In this document: positions 1 through 16,782 of the stretch, in pieces | How the letters are laid out: every line of letters begins with the position of its first letter | How positions within the stretch are numbered: the first letter of the stretch is position 1 | Origin: Paraspadella gotoi | Taxonomy: Eukaryota > Chaetognatha | Length of the DNA stretch: 64,000 nt | NCBI GenBank assembly: GCA_051294375.1 | Contig: CM119263.1 | Coordinates: 29,191,997 to 29,255,996 of the forward strand | Direction of reading: 5' to 3' | Translations under genes and position numbers: made by a program | Notes under the pieces: generated by a model | The model's input: only the letters and a program-made list of their open reading frames with translations | What the model was told of the DNA's origin: nothing | Databases searched by the model: none

Positions 1-283
1 TTATTGGATAGACACATTTTTTTTCCTAATTCTTTGAAAAATTTCAAAAAATATATTATTATTAATTTTTTTTTCAAAAACACAAATTTTTTATTTTGTC
101 GTATTCTAAGCGCCTTTAGACGCTTTTAGTGATAAAACGTCAACATGCTATGCCTTGTTTTAATATCCTGTGAAGATCATGTTAAACGAAAACGTCGCGA
201 CATATAAAAGGTAAACTCATAAACATAAATTATGAAGTCGAAAGCCTGTTATTTATTTTCGTTCACGAGATACTCCACTACTT

Positions 284-289
284 TTTATT
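284..289 (-). promoter_or_regulatory. Poly(A) signal of the GDF8/11 gene
   Basis: AATAAA on the minus strand (TTTATT on plus), about 32 bases past the stop codon. A second copy lies at 252-257. Either would give a very short 3' UTR. Confidence 0.55.
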
Positions 290-321
290 GAAGTCGTACC
301 TCTCCGCCCTTAAGGTTTAAC

Positions 322-5282
<4,961 letters not shown>

Positions 5283-7460
5283 TTTGTAGTCGCGATATCG
5301 GGATCGATTTTTAACAATTATTTTTTGAGTCTATTAATTTAATTTCGAAAAGTAGTTTTTTTATGCTCGAAGAATTGATACAAATAATATAAAATTTATA
5401 AAGACCGTATTTGTTCCTACTCTGTTTTAATTTTATATATTTTATATATGTCTTTGTGTTTGTTGTATTTGTTCCTAAAGCCACAAAAAAATGGTTTGTC
5501 ACATTTCTGTGGTTTAAGGTCGTTTTGTGTGAAACGCGGACGAGGACAAATCTTGGCTGATTATTTTTACTAAGTTGCGTATTAAATTTTGATCAGAAAA
5601 ATTGTTGAAAAAATGTTTCAAAGCGAATAATTTGTGAAAAGATTTTATATTTCATCGACGCATTTGATGTACAAAAGTTTAAAATATTTTTTTTTCTTTT
5701 GTTCGATTTTTTTTGTCTCTTTCTTTTTTTCTTCTTTGTTCGATTGTCGCGCTTTTGGTGTCAACCGGTGAATTTTTTTTTAAATTTTTTTTTCTGTCCT
5801 CCAAGAAAAAAAATATGGGAAAGAGGAGGAAGAGGAGGAGGAAAGAACGAAAAAGAAGAGGAAGACAAAGAAGAGGATAAAGAGAGAAAGAAGGAAATTC
5901 GAAGAAGAGGAAAAGTGAGAAGTTGAGAAAAAGATGATTAGATAACGAATCCTAGAGAGAAAATTATCTCCTAATCAGTTTCCTACTGTAGAAACCTTCA
6001 AACTGTAATGACAAACGTGTTTTAAGTTTAATATAATTGTATTTTTTTTCAATCGTAAATTGTTATGACATGTTTTAAGTTTAATACAATTGTAATTTTT
6101 TTTAAATCGTAAATTGTTATGACATCGGTGTTTTAAGTCTAGTAAGAGTATAAATTCAGATACTCTGGAACGTCGACTATAAAAGCTTTTTGTTCCAAAA
6201 CTAAATTTGAATTTTCTTCTAATTTTTCTAAAAATGTATTTATCATCTGATTAATGTCAATACTTCGAGTTAGTTTGGCCCATGGTTTTTAACTACGAAT
6301 CTATCACCACCTTGTTCAATGGTTTGAAAACTTGACAGCCTCAACATTTATCTTTTGATTGAGGGGATAAATTTGGAGAAAGGAAAAAAAAAGCGCGAAA
6401 CAATTAAAAAAAAATAAAAATTTAAATCGTAATTAACTACATCTGTCATTTTCGACATCTTTGTGACCTTTGAGTGAGGGTGAAAAAAATGTAAGATTGA
6501 AAGAAAAGAAGAAAGGAAGGAAAAAGAAAAAGAGAGAGAAAAAAAGAAAGAAAGAACAGAAAAAAATATGAAGAAAAGAAAATTCAGGAAATTGAAAGAA
6601 AAATAAAAAAATAAGAAAAGATAAAAAGCAAAAAAAAAAAAAGAAAGGAAAAAGTGATGGGACAAAGAATCGCAGAAAGACAAATGGAGTTTGACAAAGA
6701 TACAGAGATTAGATAAGTGGAAGGGATGAAATATAGGAAAGAAGAATTATCGATGGAAAGTGGAAAGATGGAAGGTAGAAAATGAGAGATAAAGATGGGA
6801 AAAAGGGATAATGATAAGAGAGCATTGTGAAAGGTGGCAAATGATGGGAGAAAGAAAGTAGAAAAAAGAGACAAAAATGAATAATGAATTCAAGAAAATA
6901 AAAAAGAAAAGAGATCTGCAATAAGAAATGACAAAGAATGAATTGAAATATGACAAAAGCCTCTCGAATGTAAAAAAGAAAAAAAAAGAAAAACCTGACT
7001 CAGGAAAAAGCAGACGAGAACGCGCCGGCGCAATGAAAAAAAAAAAGAAAGAAAAGAAAAAAAAAAGGAAAATTGGGTGCCGGTCTTCCTCCGCGCCGAA
7101 GACAAATCGACGAAATGTTTCGGGAGATAAATGGTTTTCACACGAACCCGCGAGACTCAAGTCAAGAAAAATCCGAAAAATGAACTTTTTTTTTTCGATT
7201 TTTTTTTTCGCATTTTTTTTTTCGATCAAATTTCGAGTTCACTACTTTTCGCGGAACCGAGAAGACGACTGACCTAGATCTAGGATTTTAAGGGAGGGGG
7301 GGCGGTGAGGAGAGTGGATGGGAGATGGGATGTAGAAGAGGGTGATGGGTCGTGGGGGTGATGGAGTTAGAGACGGGGAATGAAAATGGTGAATAGGAGA
7401 TGGAAGGAAAGGGTTTATGAGAGAAAAGGCTGGGGATTGGGGATTGGGGAATGGGGTTGA
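5283..7460. other. Intergenic AT-rich and purine-rich DNA 5' of GDF8/11
   Basis: No gene recognised. A near-duplicated segment of about 80 bp occurs around 6000-6130 (GACAT...TTTTAAGTTTAAT repeated). 6370-7230 is strongly purine-biased on plus, so the long minus-strand Phe/Ser/Leu frames there are compositional. The promoter of the GDF8/11 gene must lie at the left end, but I see no clear TATA box. Confidence 0.6.
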
Positions 7461-7469
7461 GAAGATGCT

Positions 7470-8009
7470 ATGGATGAGAAGGAAAAGGAGAAATTGGAGA
7501 TGGTAGGAAAAGAGAAATTGAAGATGGTAGGAAAAAAGAAATTGAAGATGGTAGGAAAAGAGAAATTTAAGTTGGTAGGAAAAAAGAAATTGAAGATGGT
7601 AGGAAAAGAGAAATTGAAGATGGTAGGAAAAGAGAAATTTAAACTAGTAAGAAATGAGAAATTGAAGATGGTAGGAAACGAGAAATTTAAGATGTTAGGA
7701 AAAGAGAAATTGAAGATGATAGGGGAAAAAAATGAAAATGGTAGGAAAAGAAAAATGGGAGTAGTAGATGAGAAAGGAAAAGAGAAATTGAAGATGGTAG
7801 GAAAAGAGAAATTGAAGAGGGTAGGAAAAGAGAAATTGAAGATGATAGGAAAAGAGAAATTGAAGATGGTAGGAAAAGAGAAATTGAAGATGATAGGAAA
7901 AGAGAAATTGAAGATGGTAGGAAAAGAGAAATTAAAGATGGTAGGAAAAGAGAAATTGAAGATAATAGGAAAAGATAAATTGAAGATGGTTGGAAAAGAG
8001 AAAGGAAAG
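7470..8009 (+). repeat. 24-bp purine-rich minisatellite, open in one frame
   Basis: About 20 copies of a 24-bp unit (GGAAAAGAGAAATTGAAGAT plus GGTA). Because 24 is divisible by 3, one plus-strand frame (7470-8078, 202 residues) stays open and reads as repeated GKEKLKMV. There is no recognisable non-repeat domain, and the sequence beyond 8009 decays into GA-rich DNA. I read it as a minisatellite rather than a gene, but a Lys-rich repeat protein is not excluded. Confidence 0.85.
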
Positions 8010-8132
8010 GGAAGGGGGAGAGAGAGAAAGGCTCAAAGGGGTGTGGGGGAGAAGAAAATGGAGAGAGATGATGATTAGGGGAGAATTTGATAGCAGGTTG
8101 AGGGAAAGGGGAAAAATTGAAACTTGACAAGT

Positions 8133-8135
<3 letters not shown>

Positions 8136-8191
<56 letters not shown>
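8136..8191. repeat. (GA)n microsatellite
   Basis: GA tract with one or two interruptions, just past the 24-bp minisatellite. Confidence 0.95.
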
Positions 8192-8194
<3 letters not shown>

Positions 8195-8199
8195 TTAAC

Positions 8200-9270
8200 G
8201 GGGATGAGGTAAAGTGAAAGGTTTTCTGAACGATAGAAATTTATATGGATTGTTGTCACGAAATTGTTGGGGCCCGACGAGGGAGAAATAGAGAGAGAAA
8301 GAGAAAGAGATGTAGATATGGAGAAATAGAAAAAGAAAGAAATAGAAAAAAAAATAGAGAGAACGAAAAAGAGAGAGAGAAAACAAATGCGAGAGAGAGA
8401 AATGGTTTATTCGGTCCTGAGTGGCCCCGGAATCGGCATCGGTCTGAAGTGGGTCGAAAATATGGCGTCCCGGCATCCGGCCTCTGATTTCCGGAAAGGA
8501 GGTTTTCGTCGGAACTCACGAAATCCAAAAATCAAAGGACATTTTTTTTGGGGGGGGGGTTTAATGCGTTCCCTCTTTATCTTTCTATTTTTGACTTTAT
8601 CTCTTCTTCCTCTTTTTATCTCTCTCTCTTTCTCTTTTGATCTTTCTCTTTCTTTCTCTCTTCTTTATATCCCTCATCTCATATCTATTCTATCATTTGT
8701 ATTTTATAAATATATGTACTCACTATCAAGGCCATTTCAATTTTGATTGTACTTTTTCCCCCTTTTTTTTATAAATTTTAACCATCTGGTGTTTTGTTTA
8801 TCAAAGAATAACTCAGAAAAATGCATTGTAAAACCATTGTGTTTAGCCAACTAAAATAACCTGAACTAATCGTAAAGATTTGCGCAGTCTGATATAATTT
8901 TAGTTTCGATCATTGATATAATATAATTCATTTTATCATTTTATGATATATCATTTTTCAGGTCAGGGCCTGAAGATCCTCATTCAATCCCGTTCGAACC
9001 CCATTTTCTTTGTGAGGAGGTCCCAGCGCACGCGCACCTGTTATTTATCACTGGAGGTGCGCGTGCACCTGTTATTTTTAATCCTCGTTCTTTTCAATTC
9101 ACACCCAAGGACATCAACCACGAAAAAAAAGTATTCTTGGGCGGCTCTCCGGCTGGATTCGCCGAAAACCAGCTGATGTGAAAAAAATATGTGATGAAAA
9201 AAAAATTGGTGAAAAAAAAACCTGTGAAGAGAGAGAGATGATAAATGTTTTCGCAAGAGATTTAACGTGA
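8200..9270. other. Intergenic, no gene seen
   Basis: Mixed sequence with a GA-rich patch at 8280-8400, a pyrimidine-rich patch at 8570-8690 and a moderately GC-rich stretch at 8400-8530. Reading frames are short and show no family motif. A 16-bp inverted repeat of GCGCACCTGTTATTT type recurs at 9030-9080. Confidence 0.5.
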
Positions 9271-9272
9271 TT

Positions 9273-9430
<158 letters not shown>

Positions 9431-9619
9431 TAGAAGGTTATTTGGTTCGAATTGCGCTCTCACTCTTTTTTAATTGATTTGTGTCAAGATTGACAAGAAA
9501 GTTTAAATTTGCTCGACGTCGCTAATCATTTGCTTCTTCTAAGTTTTTTTCTCTGCACTGAAGGATTGTTAGTTACGCAGATGAGACATTTGCGAGCCTA
9601 TATCTGCCTTTCTCTCTCT

Positions 9620-9678
<59 letters not shown>

Positions 9679-9689
9679 CCATAATAGCG

Positions 9690-10544
9690 CACAGTTTTAC
9701 ATTTAAAACTCATTAATCGAAAGTAAACGAGGGAAAAGCTTCTGACAACGAAGCCAATAATTGTTAAATTTTTGTACTAAAGTTAAGTTTTATTTGATAC
9801 AAACTTCTGCAATTTCTTCTCCGTAAGGATTTTGCTGATGATCTAAAAATCGATAGGAAAGAAAAATGTGTTGCCTCAAATGGTCAAATACGATTCGAAC
9901 TGAAGTCCTTGTTGACTTAACATTTAACAATCTCGTTTTTGGAGCAGATGAAATTAACAATTCACTTTAGAAGATATAAAAAAAACTTAACTGATACTAT
10001 GTGTATTTTCGCGACTTCTTCAACACAACGGCGTTTTCTCTTTCATCAAATATCAGATCTGAATCCAGCTGTTTCAATAATCTTTGAGAAACTTGACTGT
10101 TTGCGAATAATTAAATAAAGAAAAAATGAGCTTTGAAGTTTATATTTAAATTAAGATATGATTATTTGTTAAAAAAGCGCCATTGAAATAATGAACGAAA
10201 AATGACAGGAATGGTCAGGTTGGACATTGGGCAAACAATATTTGTCGTCGGCCATTCATTTAAAACTCATTTTGAAAAAAAAAATACAGATTTTATGCAG
10301 AAAGTCAGGCGAAATATTGCTAAAAATATTTCCAGAGGGTTGCATCGGTTGCTGTGAACTGTTTTTTTAGTGTGGACGGACTCAAGAATCTGAGTTCACG
10401 GCAAAAAGTGAAAGTGATTGAGGTTTGAAAAAAGAAAAACCTCGATAAAATTGAAAGAGAAAAAAAAGTCCAGGCATGAAGATTAAGAGCGTAAATGCTT
10501 CGATTATAACTAATAACTAATAACTAATTAAATATTGAATCCTT
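9690..10544. other. Intergenic, nothing recognised
   Basis: AT-rich sequence downstream of the minus-strand gene at 10573-14723. No open frame of note and no repeat family recognised. Confidence 0.5.
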
Positions 10545-10550
10545 TTTATT
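10545..10550 (-). promoter_or_regulatory. Poly(A) signal of the 906-residue gene
   Basis: AATAAA on the minus strand, 22 bases past the stop codon, predicting a 3' UTR of only about 40-50 bases. Confidence 0.5.
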
Positions 10551-10572
10551 ATTTAATAATGCACATTCTCTC

Positions 10573-13500
10573 TCAATGCCTGAACCAAGTGGACGGACAA
10601 CTCAAGAGTCCGCTGCTGTAATCCCGCGGCAGACGAAATTCTCCGGAAGCGAAAGGCGGCGGGAGCAGCGCGCGCTGCAGCGTCTCCCTGCTGACACTGA
10701 CGCCCTTTTCCTTGAGTCGATCGTGAATCTCCTCGCACTCGAAGACCCGGCGCGAGTTTGACCACATCGGCGTTCGGCGCCGGGTCGACATCCGGATCAC
10801 GTCGGCGTCGTCGTCATCGTCGATGAGATCCTGCGACGACGCCGCTCTACGCAACGCCTCCATCTTGCGGACGCAATCCGAAGCTCTGGGGACGTGGGGC
10901 TTCTTCTCTCGATCCTTAGTTGGTGGGGTAGGGGGGAGGGAGAAAGTTTGAGAAATAAGAACTGATGATTCGTAAAATTAATTCAGTCGACGCTTTTGAC
11001 TTTTGATGCTCTTTTGTTATAAACAAAGGAAAATATGGAAAACAATTGTCAAGTGACCTCTGGCGAGGTATTTGAATAGAAAATTTTGATTTGGAGTAAT
11101 TTCTTAATTCAATTAAAAAGCCATCGCAGATGGGATCGGATCCCCGACTCGGGTAGAATCCGCCGGAAGCCGGATTGGACTCTCTCATTGGACGAACCAC
11201 CAAGTGAATCGACCAATCAGAACTCGCACGGATTAATTAACAAAAAATTCAAAATCAAAATGGCTCCTAAAGCAGTTAAACTGCAAGCGGAAACTAAGTA
11301 TGATCATAAAGATGTTACGTAAATGTTTCAATTCGCTCATCGCATATGGGATATGAACTAATTCAGCAGTATAATCGCGGCTCCCAAATCATTTCGAGAT
11401 CAAATCTCCAATCAAATCTCCAATCTCAAACGATTAAATAATTAATCAATAATAAAAAAAATCCCCTATTCTACCTGTAGCCTGGCCGAGTAATATTCTT
11501 CCGGATCGACCCGCATGGGCGTAAAGAGACTTCCGTTCTTTAATTGACGAGCGGAAGCTTTGATCCTCGCAGATTCGGCGCGAGTTCTCGACGCCGATGG
11601 CGCCACTTTGGAATCGACGCCAGATCTAGGCGCCGACGACCCCGCTTTGGAATCGGCGCCAGAACTGGACGCCGGCGAGGCCGCCTTTCCATCCGCGCGC
11701 GTCTTGGCCGAGTGGGCGCGCCGGTCTGCGAAAGGCGCCGGTGTTTCCGCTTCTTTTCTCGATTCCGTCGCGGATCGAACGCGCCGCTGGGGACTCGTCG
11801 TTGTCGTCGTCGTTATGGCATCAATATTCTCATCACCCTCCAGGGCTACTCCTTTCTCCCTACCTTCCTCCTCCGCCCATTCTCCTTCCCTCTCGTAAAT
11901 CCCTCTCTCCCTCCTCGTCCTCTCTTCTTCCTCCTCCTCCACCTCCTCTTTCTCTTCCGCCATCTGCTTCATCCTCGACGACAGATGCCGCAGCACCTCC
12001 ACGTTCTTCTGCCGCGGAGGCGGATATTCGCTCAGCGTCCGTCGCGTCGCCTCCTCCTCCTGTTCGCGCATAATGGACACGAGGGTCTCGACCTGGAGGA
12101 GTTATTAGTGAATCGTTGAGTTCATCAATCTCATTTGCATATTGTAGCATTATGAAATATTTTATTCCGCTGCCTTTGATTTTCTAAATACAGTAAGAGG
12201 GTTATATTTTTAAGGATTTATCTATTACTAAGTATTAGTCAAAAAAAAAAAGAGTCGTTTTTGACGACTATGCCCTTTCGGGCCCACCTCTTAACTAACA
12301 TAGGTAGCCATTATGTTAACAATACTCAATGGTTATCTCTTCCACAGTCTCAAAAAAGAATCAATTGAGTAAATCGATACCTCTCCGTTTTTCTTCATTT
12401 TCGATCTGGTTTTAGATTTTAGCCCGATCGACGTCGTCGTCATCGTCGTCGGCGTCGTCGGTTCCGGACGATAACTTCCAAGAACCGGCTCTTCTTTCTT
12501 TTCCCTGGATTCAAAGAGAGACGCAAGAGAAATGAACAAACTTTAAAAAAACAAATCAACATTCTTAAACTTATGAAGAAATAAAACAATGAATAAATAA
12601 ATAATAAAAAATCAGCAAACAAATAAACATACGACAAAAAACCAAAATAAACATAAACAAAAACACAAGTACAAAACAAAAAATAACCAAAAAAAAACAG
12701 CAAAAAATAAACAAACAAAAAATTGTGAACAAAAAAACACAAACAAATCAGCAAACAAAACAAGACAAAAAAGAAAAGAAAAACAAACAAACCATACCAA
12801 CCAAAAACAAAAACAAAACACAACAGACAAAAAAAAAACAAAACGAGTCAAAAACAAAAAAAAACAAAACAGATCAACCAAAAACAAAACAAAAAGGAAA
12901 ACAAACCCTAACCGACCCAAACCTCCTAACCTCGCCCTCCGTCTCGCTTTCCCTCCGTGAATCTGTGAGGCTTTGATCGGCGCCGCTGATTTCATTCTCT
13001 CCTTCTTGGGCGACGCGTCTCTCACTCGCGTCCCGGCGACGGTGGGCGCGGCGAAGGCGCCGGATCGAGACCGAGAGGACAGTGTTGCCGTGCCGGATCT
13101 GGATTGGCTCGCGCCGTGCCAGTCCGTGCCGGCAGCGATGCGATCTTTTGTTCTGATCTCTTCTTTGGGATACAACGAGTCGGTCGAGCCTTTGGTTCTT
13201 AACCGAGCCACGGCGCCGACGCTGCCGGCGACGACGCCAACCCCTCCACCTCCCCCACCGTTCCCCCAACTCCCTCCGAAACTCTTCGTCCGTCTAAGAC
13301 TTCGCCTGTTGCCACTATCGTCCACAGCAACGGCGCCGCCCAGCATGATGTTGAGGACCAACTCCGGCTTCTCTATCTTCGTCTCTTCTTCGAGGCCTTC
13401 GTCGACCATCGCCGTCTCCTGGACCTCCTCCGAACCGCCCTCGGTGATCCTCTCCGCGGTCTCCTCTTCTCGGCTGCGACGCCGCGTCGGCGCCACCAGC

Positions 13501-14723
13501 AGCTGCGGGCGTCGAGCGGCGGGCGACTCGAAGGGTTCGGCGGCGGCGACGAAGACTTTGGGGGCGCAGAGTCGTTTGGAAGAAGGAGGAGGAGGAGGAG
13601 GAGGATGTTGAGGAGGAGGCGAGAGATCGACGGTAGAGGGCGAAGGGCGAACGAAGGCGGAGGCGACGCGGATGGGTGTTCGTCCTCGACCTCCAACGCC
13701 TCGTCGAACGGAGAGATCTTCGGCAACGCGATCGTCGGCTTCTTTTTGAAAGGCCGCGCGGAGGGCGTCGACGGAGCGACTCCTGATATAGTTGGTGGAT
13801 TGCTTTTGATTGATAGATTGAGACTTTTTGCATATTGAGTGATTGTTTAATATATTCTTTGATTCAATTGTAGATGACTAGATTCAATGACTGACTCTTG
13901 AGTGACTGACCGACTTGATTTTTTCGATTGTAACTTACCTCCTAAAGTTTTTGTTTTTATTCTTTTGCATTTGATTTTTCGGTTTAATCTCGTATCCGGT
14001 GGCGAACCCCGTTTCTCCGTTGCCAGAGGCCAATCCGAACGCTGGCGCTGCACCGGACGCCGCTCCAGACAGCGCCAGACTTGGGACCTCCGCCGACGCT
14101 ACCATCGAACCCAGCGCCGCCCGACCCGCTCCAGCGGCAACAGTGGACAATCGTCTCATGGCCGAGGACGTGCGACGCAACCATTCGCCGCCGCCGCCAC
14201 AGCCTAGACTCGAAGAACTCGCGGATCGTGAGAGAGATTCGTGACGTGGCGATGAGGGGCCGACCATTCGTGCCGCGCGGGCAACAACCCCTCTGGCCGA
14301 GGGTCGCGAGCCTTTGCCTTTAAATCCCGATGGCGGCTTTTGGCAAGAGATGGAATCGTCGAATGTTGGGCCCTTTGCGCATGCGCAATCGTCCGATGAC
14401 TTTTCGTTGTGAGTCGTCGCTTTTTCCCGCTGCTCCGAAGGAACTGTCCTCGCCTTGGCCCGGTCCTCTGAGTTCAGGTCCTTCGCCCGGTCTGCACGGT
14501 CTGCCAGGGCAGGCTCATTGCACGAACGATTCACGAACGGAAAGTTAAATTCGTTGGAGCCGCAAGGACTGGAGCAAGGCGCCGAGGGAGATCCGTTGGA
14601 GCAAGGGGAGGTTGGGGGAGCGATAGAGCAATTTAAGGCTGGAGACATGCTGGAGTTAATCCCGACGGAAGAGACTGAGAAGAAAGGAGTGACTGAGGAG
14701 AACCTCTGGGTGTCTGGGGACAT
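10573..14723 (-). CDS. Unrecognised 906-residue disordered / coiled-coil protein, 5 exons
   Basis: Exons in order of reading: 14723-13939, 13782-12931, 12504-12381, 12092-11475, 10914-10573. Each junction has GT and AG, and phases agree (2, 2, 0, 0), giving 906 residues. Residues 1-545 are low-complexity, rich in Ser, Ala, Pro and Arg. Exon 4 (about 588-793) has a Glu/Arg coiled-coil stretch, then Ser/Ala repeats with two SG-x-DSK motifs, and ends VDPEEYYSARLQ. Exon 5 holds the most ordered part, about 838-906, including TPMWSNSRRVFECEEI and SRETLQRALLPP, and ends in WFRH. I do not recognise the family and assign no function. An RFX-type X-box about 450 bp upstream hints at a ciliary gene. 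The first Met is the first in the open frame; an upstream non-coding exon is possible. Frames on the opposite strand are shadows. Confidence 0.72.
12541..12905. repeat. A-rich (AAAAC)-type intronic repeat
   Basis: Degenerate AAAAC/AACAA repeat filling most of the intron between exons 2 and 3 of the unrecognised gene. On the minus strand it gives spurious Phe/Cys/Leu-rich frames that look like membrane proteins. A similar block fills LRRIQ3 intron 1 at 25667-25990. Confidence 0.85.
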
Positions 14724-14779
14724 GACGGAGCTAAAAAGATCGAGATTCTTGGGTCTTGTTGAGTAGAGCGAGAAAAGTT

Positions 14780-16130
14780 TGGACCGGAAAATAAAGGAGT
14801 AACATCGTGAGCGTGGATTTTATTTTCAGCGATTGTTAAATTTGTTTGTGTGGATGCTGTAGAGTTTTTTTATTTTTTTCTAATTTCTTCCCCGCTGGAT
14901 TAAAATTTGCTTTTTTATGCCATAGCAGTTCCTTTCAATTCCCTATCCAAAATTTGAGTCCACGAAGATTTCAATAAACTTGCCAAAGACTTTTAATTCT
15001 CAGACAAATATAAAAAAATTTCGAGTTACATTCTTTATTTCAAAAAATTTTCGAGTTACATTCTTTATTTCAATTTGTTTTTTTTTTTTAAATTCAATTC
15101 TCATTTTTACATCTAAAGCTTTTTCTTCAAGCGACTCTCTCTCTTCGAAAGACTCATAGATTTGTTATTGTACGGTTGCCTGGCAACGGATTCTCTCTCC
15201 GAAAAGACTCAAGCTCTTTTTTTTTTAAATGTTAGTATGACGTTTTGATTTTTTCTTCGCGTTGTTATTTTGTAAGAGCGGTTCGTTATCAATATGTTAG
15301 TAACTTTAAAACAATTCAGTCAAGACATGTTTTTGATGAAGCTTAAAAATAAAATCGCTTGTCCCAAAACTTGCCGTCGAAGCCGAAGGAGTTCTTATGT
15401 CTTTTGTCTAATTTCAGTGTTTCGGTTTTATAATGAAAGGTGGCTTTGTTCAAACGAGAATGAGAGAAGAGCTTGTAATATTCTTATTAATTTCCGTAAA
15501 AGGTAGATAAAGACGAAATCAATTACTCATACATATATCTATACCTACATATTGTAGCCCAAAAAAAATTATTTAAACTGACTAGTGACTAGAACAAAAA
15601 CAATTTTTGACGTTTTTTGTTGGTAAAACTAAAAGTGTATTCGTTTGTTTGTTTTAAAAAAATGGACAAATAATGCGGGGATTAGGGAATTGAAGCAAGG
15701 TAGTTTGTAATGTAGCTTAGCTTTAAGCCACATAGAGCAGCGATCGGTATACAATGAAAAATTCGATTTTAAACCGAAATGTTTAAATGTTTAAATTGCA
15801 GTTGATATGGGGTATATTTCAATTACAAGGTTAAGGCTCTAAAATTAAATGAATTTAAATAGGATTGGTCTTAAAAAATTCAATTTTGGAGTTTTGGGCG
15901 AACACATTTAAAGTATTTGAATTCCTGAAATGGAATTTAATATATTTAAATTTTACACAGTGTAATTTTATACTTCATGTGTGTGAACGAAAGCTTATTT
16001 TTAAATAAATCATAAGACAAATCACGGATAGCGCTCGTTGAACCCTGAAAGGAGCAAATCATGGGACGATTCACATCGTTTCTCAATACAAAATTATAAA
16101 ACGAAATTAAGTTGTCAATTATAGTTTCAG
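14780..16130. other. Intergenic between the unrecognised gene and the bHLH gene
   Basis: AT-rich. It holds the X-box at 15175-15187 and a short direct repeat of TTTCGAGTTACATTCTTTAT at 15020-15070. No coding exon is seen. Confidence 0.55.
15175..15187. promoter_or_regulatory. RFX-type X-box, palindromic
   Basis: GTTGCC-T-GGCAAC: two perfect inverted half-sites with a one-base spacer, fitting the X-box bound by RFX transcription factors at ciliary genes. It lies 452 bases 5' of the first Met of the minus-strand gene at 10573-14723, the only gene it could plausibly serve nearby. Confidence 0.6.
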
Positions 16131-16138
16131 CGTGATTA

Positions 16139-16600
16139 GTTCCTTCCTCCTCATTCTCCTCCCTCTTTCTTATTCTCCATCCTCTTCCTCCTGATTCTTA
16201 TTCCTCCTACTCATTCTCCTCTATCTTCCTCCTCATTCTTATTCCTCCTTCTTATTCTCCTTCCTCTTCCTCCTCATTCTTATTCCTCCTCTCATTCCTC
16301 CTCCTAATTCTTATTCCTCCTTTCTCTTCTCCTTCCCTTCCTCCTCATTCTTATTTCTCCTTCTCATGTCTCCTTCCTCTTTCCTCCTAATTCTTATTCT
16401 TCCTTCTCATTCTCCTTCCTTTCCTCCTCATTCTATTTCTCCTTCTCATTCTCCTTCCTCTTCCTCCTAATTCTTATTCCTCCTTCTCATTCTCCTTCCT
16501 CTTCCTCCTGATTCTTATTCCTCCTTCTCATTCTCCTCCCTCTTCCTCCTCATTCTTATTCCTCCTCCTCATTCTCCTCCCTCCTCCTCCTCCCTTTCCT
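16139..16600. repeat. Pyrimidine-rich minisatellite, about 37-bp unit, abutting the bHLH stop
   Basis: Imperfect repeats of ATTCTTATTCCTCCTTCTCA followed by TTCTCCTTCCTCTTCCTCCT. The array forms the 3' UTR of the bHLH gene and runs into its last codons: the acidic tail EEREEEEGGE and the TGA stop are read from it. Confidence 0.85.
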
Positions 16601-16733
16601 CCCCCATCATTTCCGCCAAAGCCCCGATGTAGCGAGCAGCGTATCTGAGGATCTTGATCTTGGGAAGTTTCGTGTCTGAGGGGACGCTGGGAAGCCGCAG
16701 CCTGAAAAGGTAAGTTCGTTTGAATGTGAGAGA

Positions 16734-16782
<49 letters not shown>

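Noticed and set aside
11544-12119. 191-residue plus-strand frame
   Set aside because: Shadow of exon 4 of the same minus-strand gene.
12440-12841. Phe/Cys/Leu-rich 'membrane protein' on minus
   Set aside because: It is the complement of an A-rich AAAAC repeat inside an intron.
12973-13611. 212-residue plus-strand frame
   Set aside because: Shadow of exon 2 of the minus-strand gene, which has consistent splice sites and phases at both ends.
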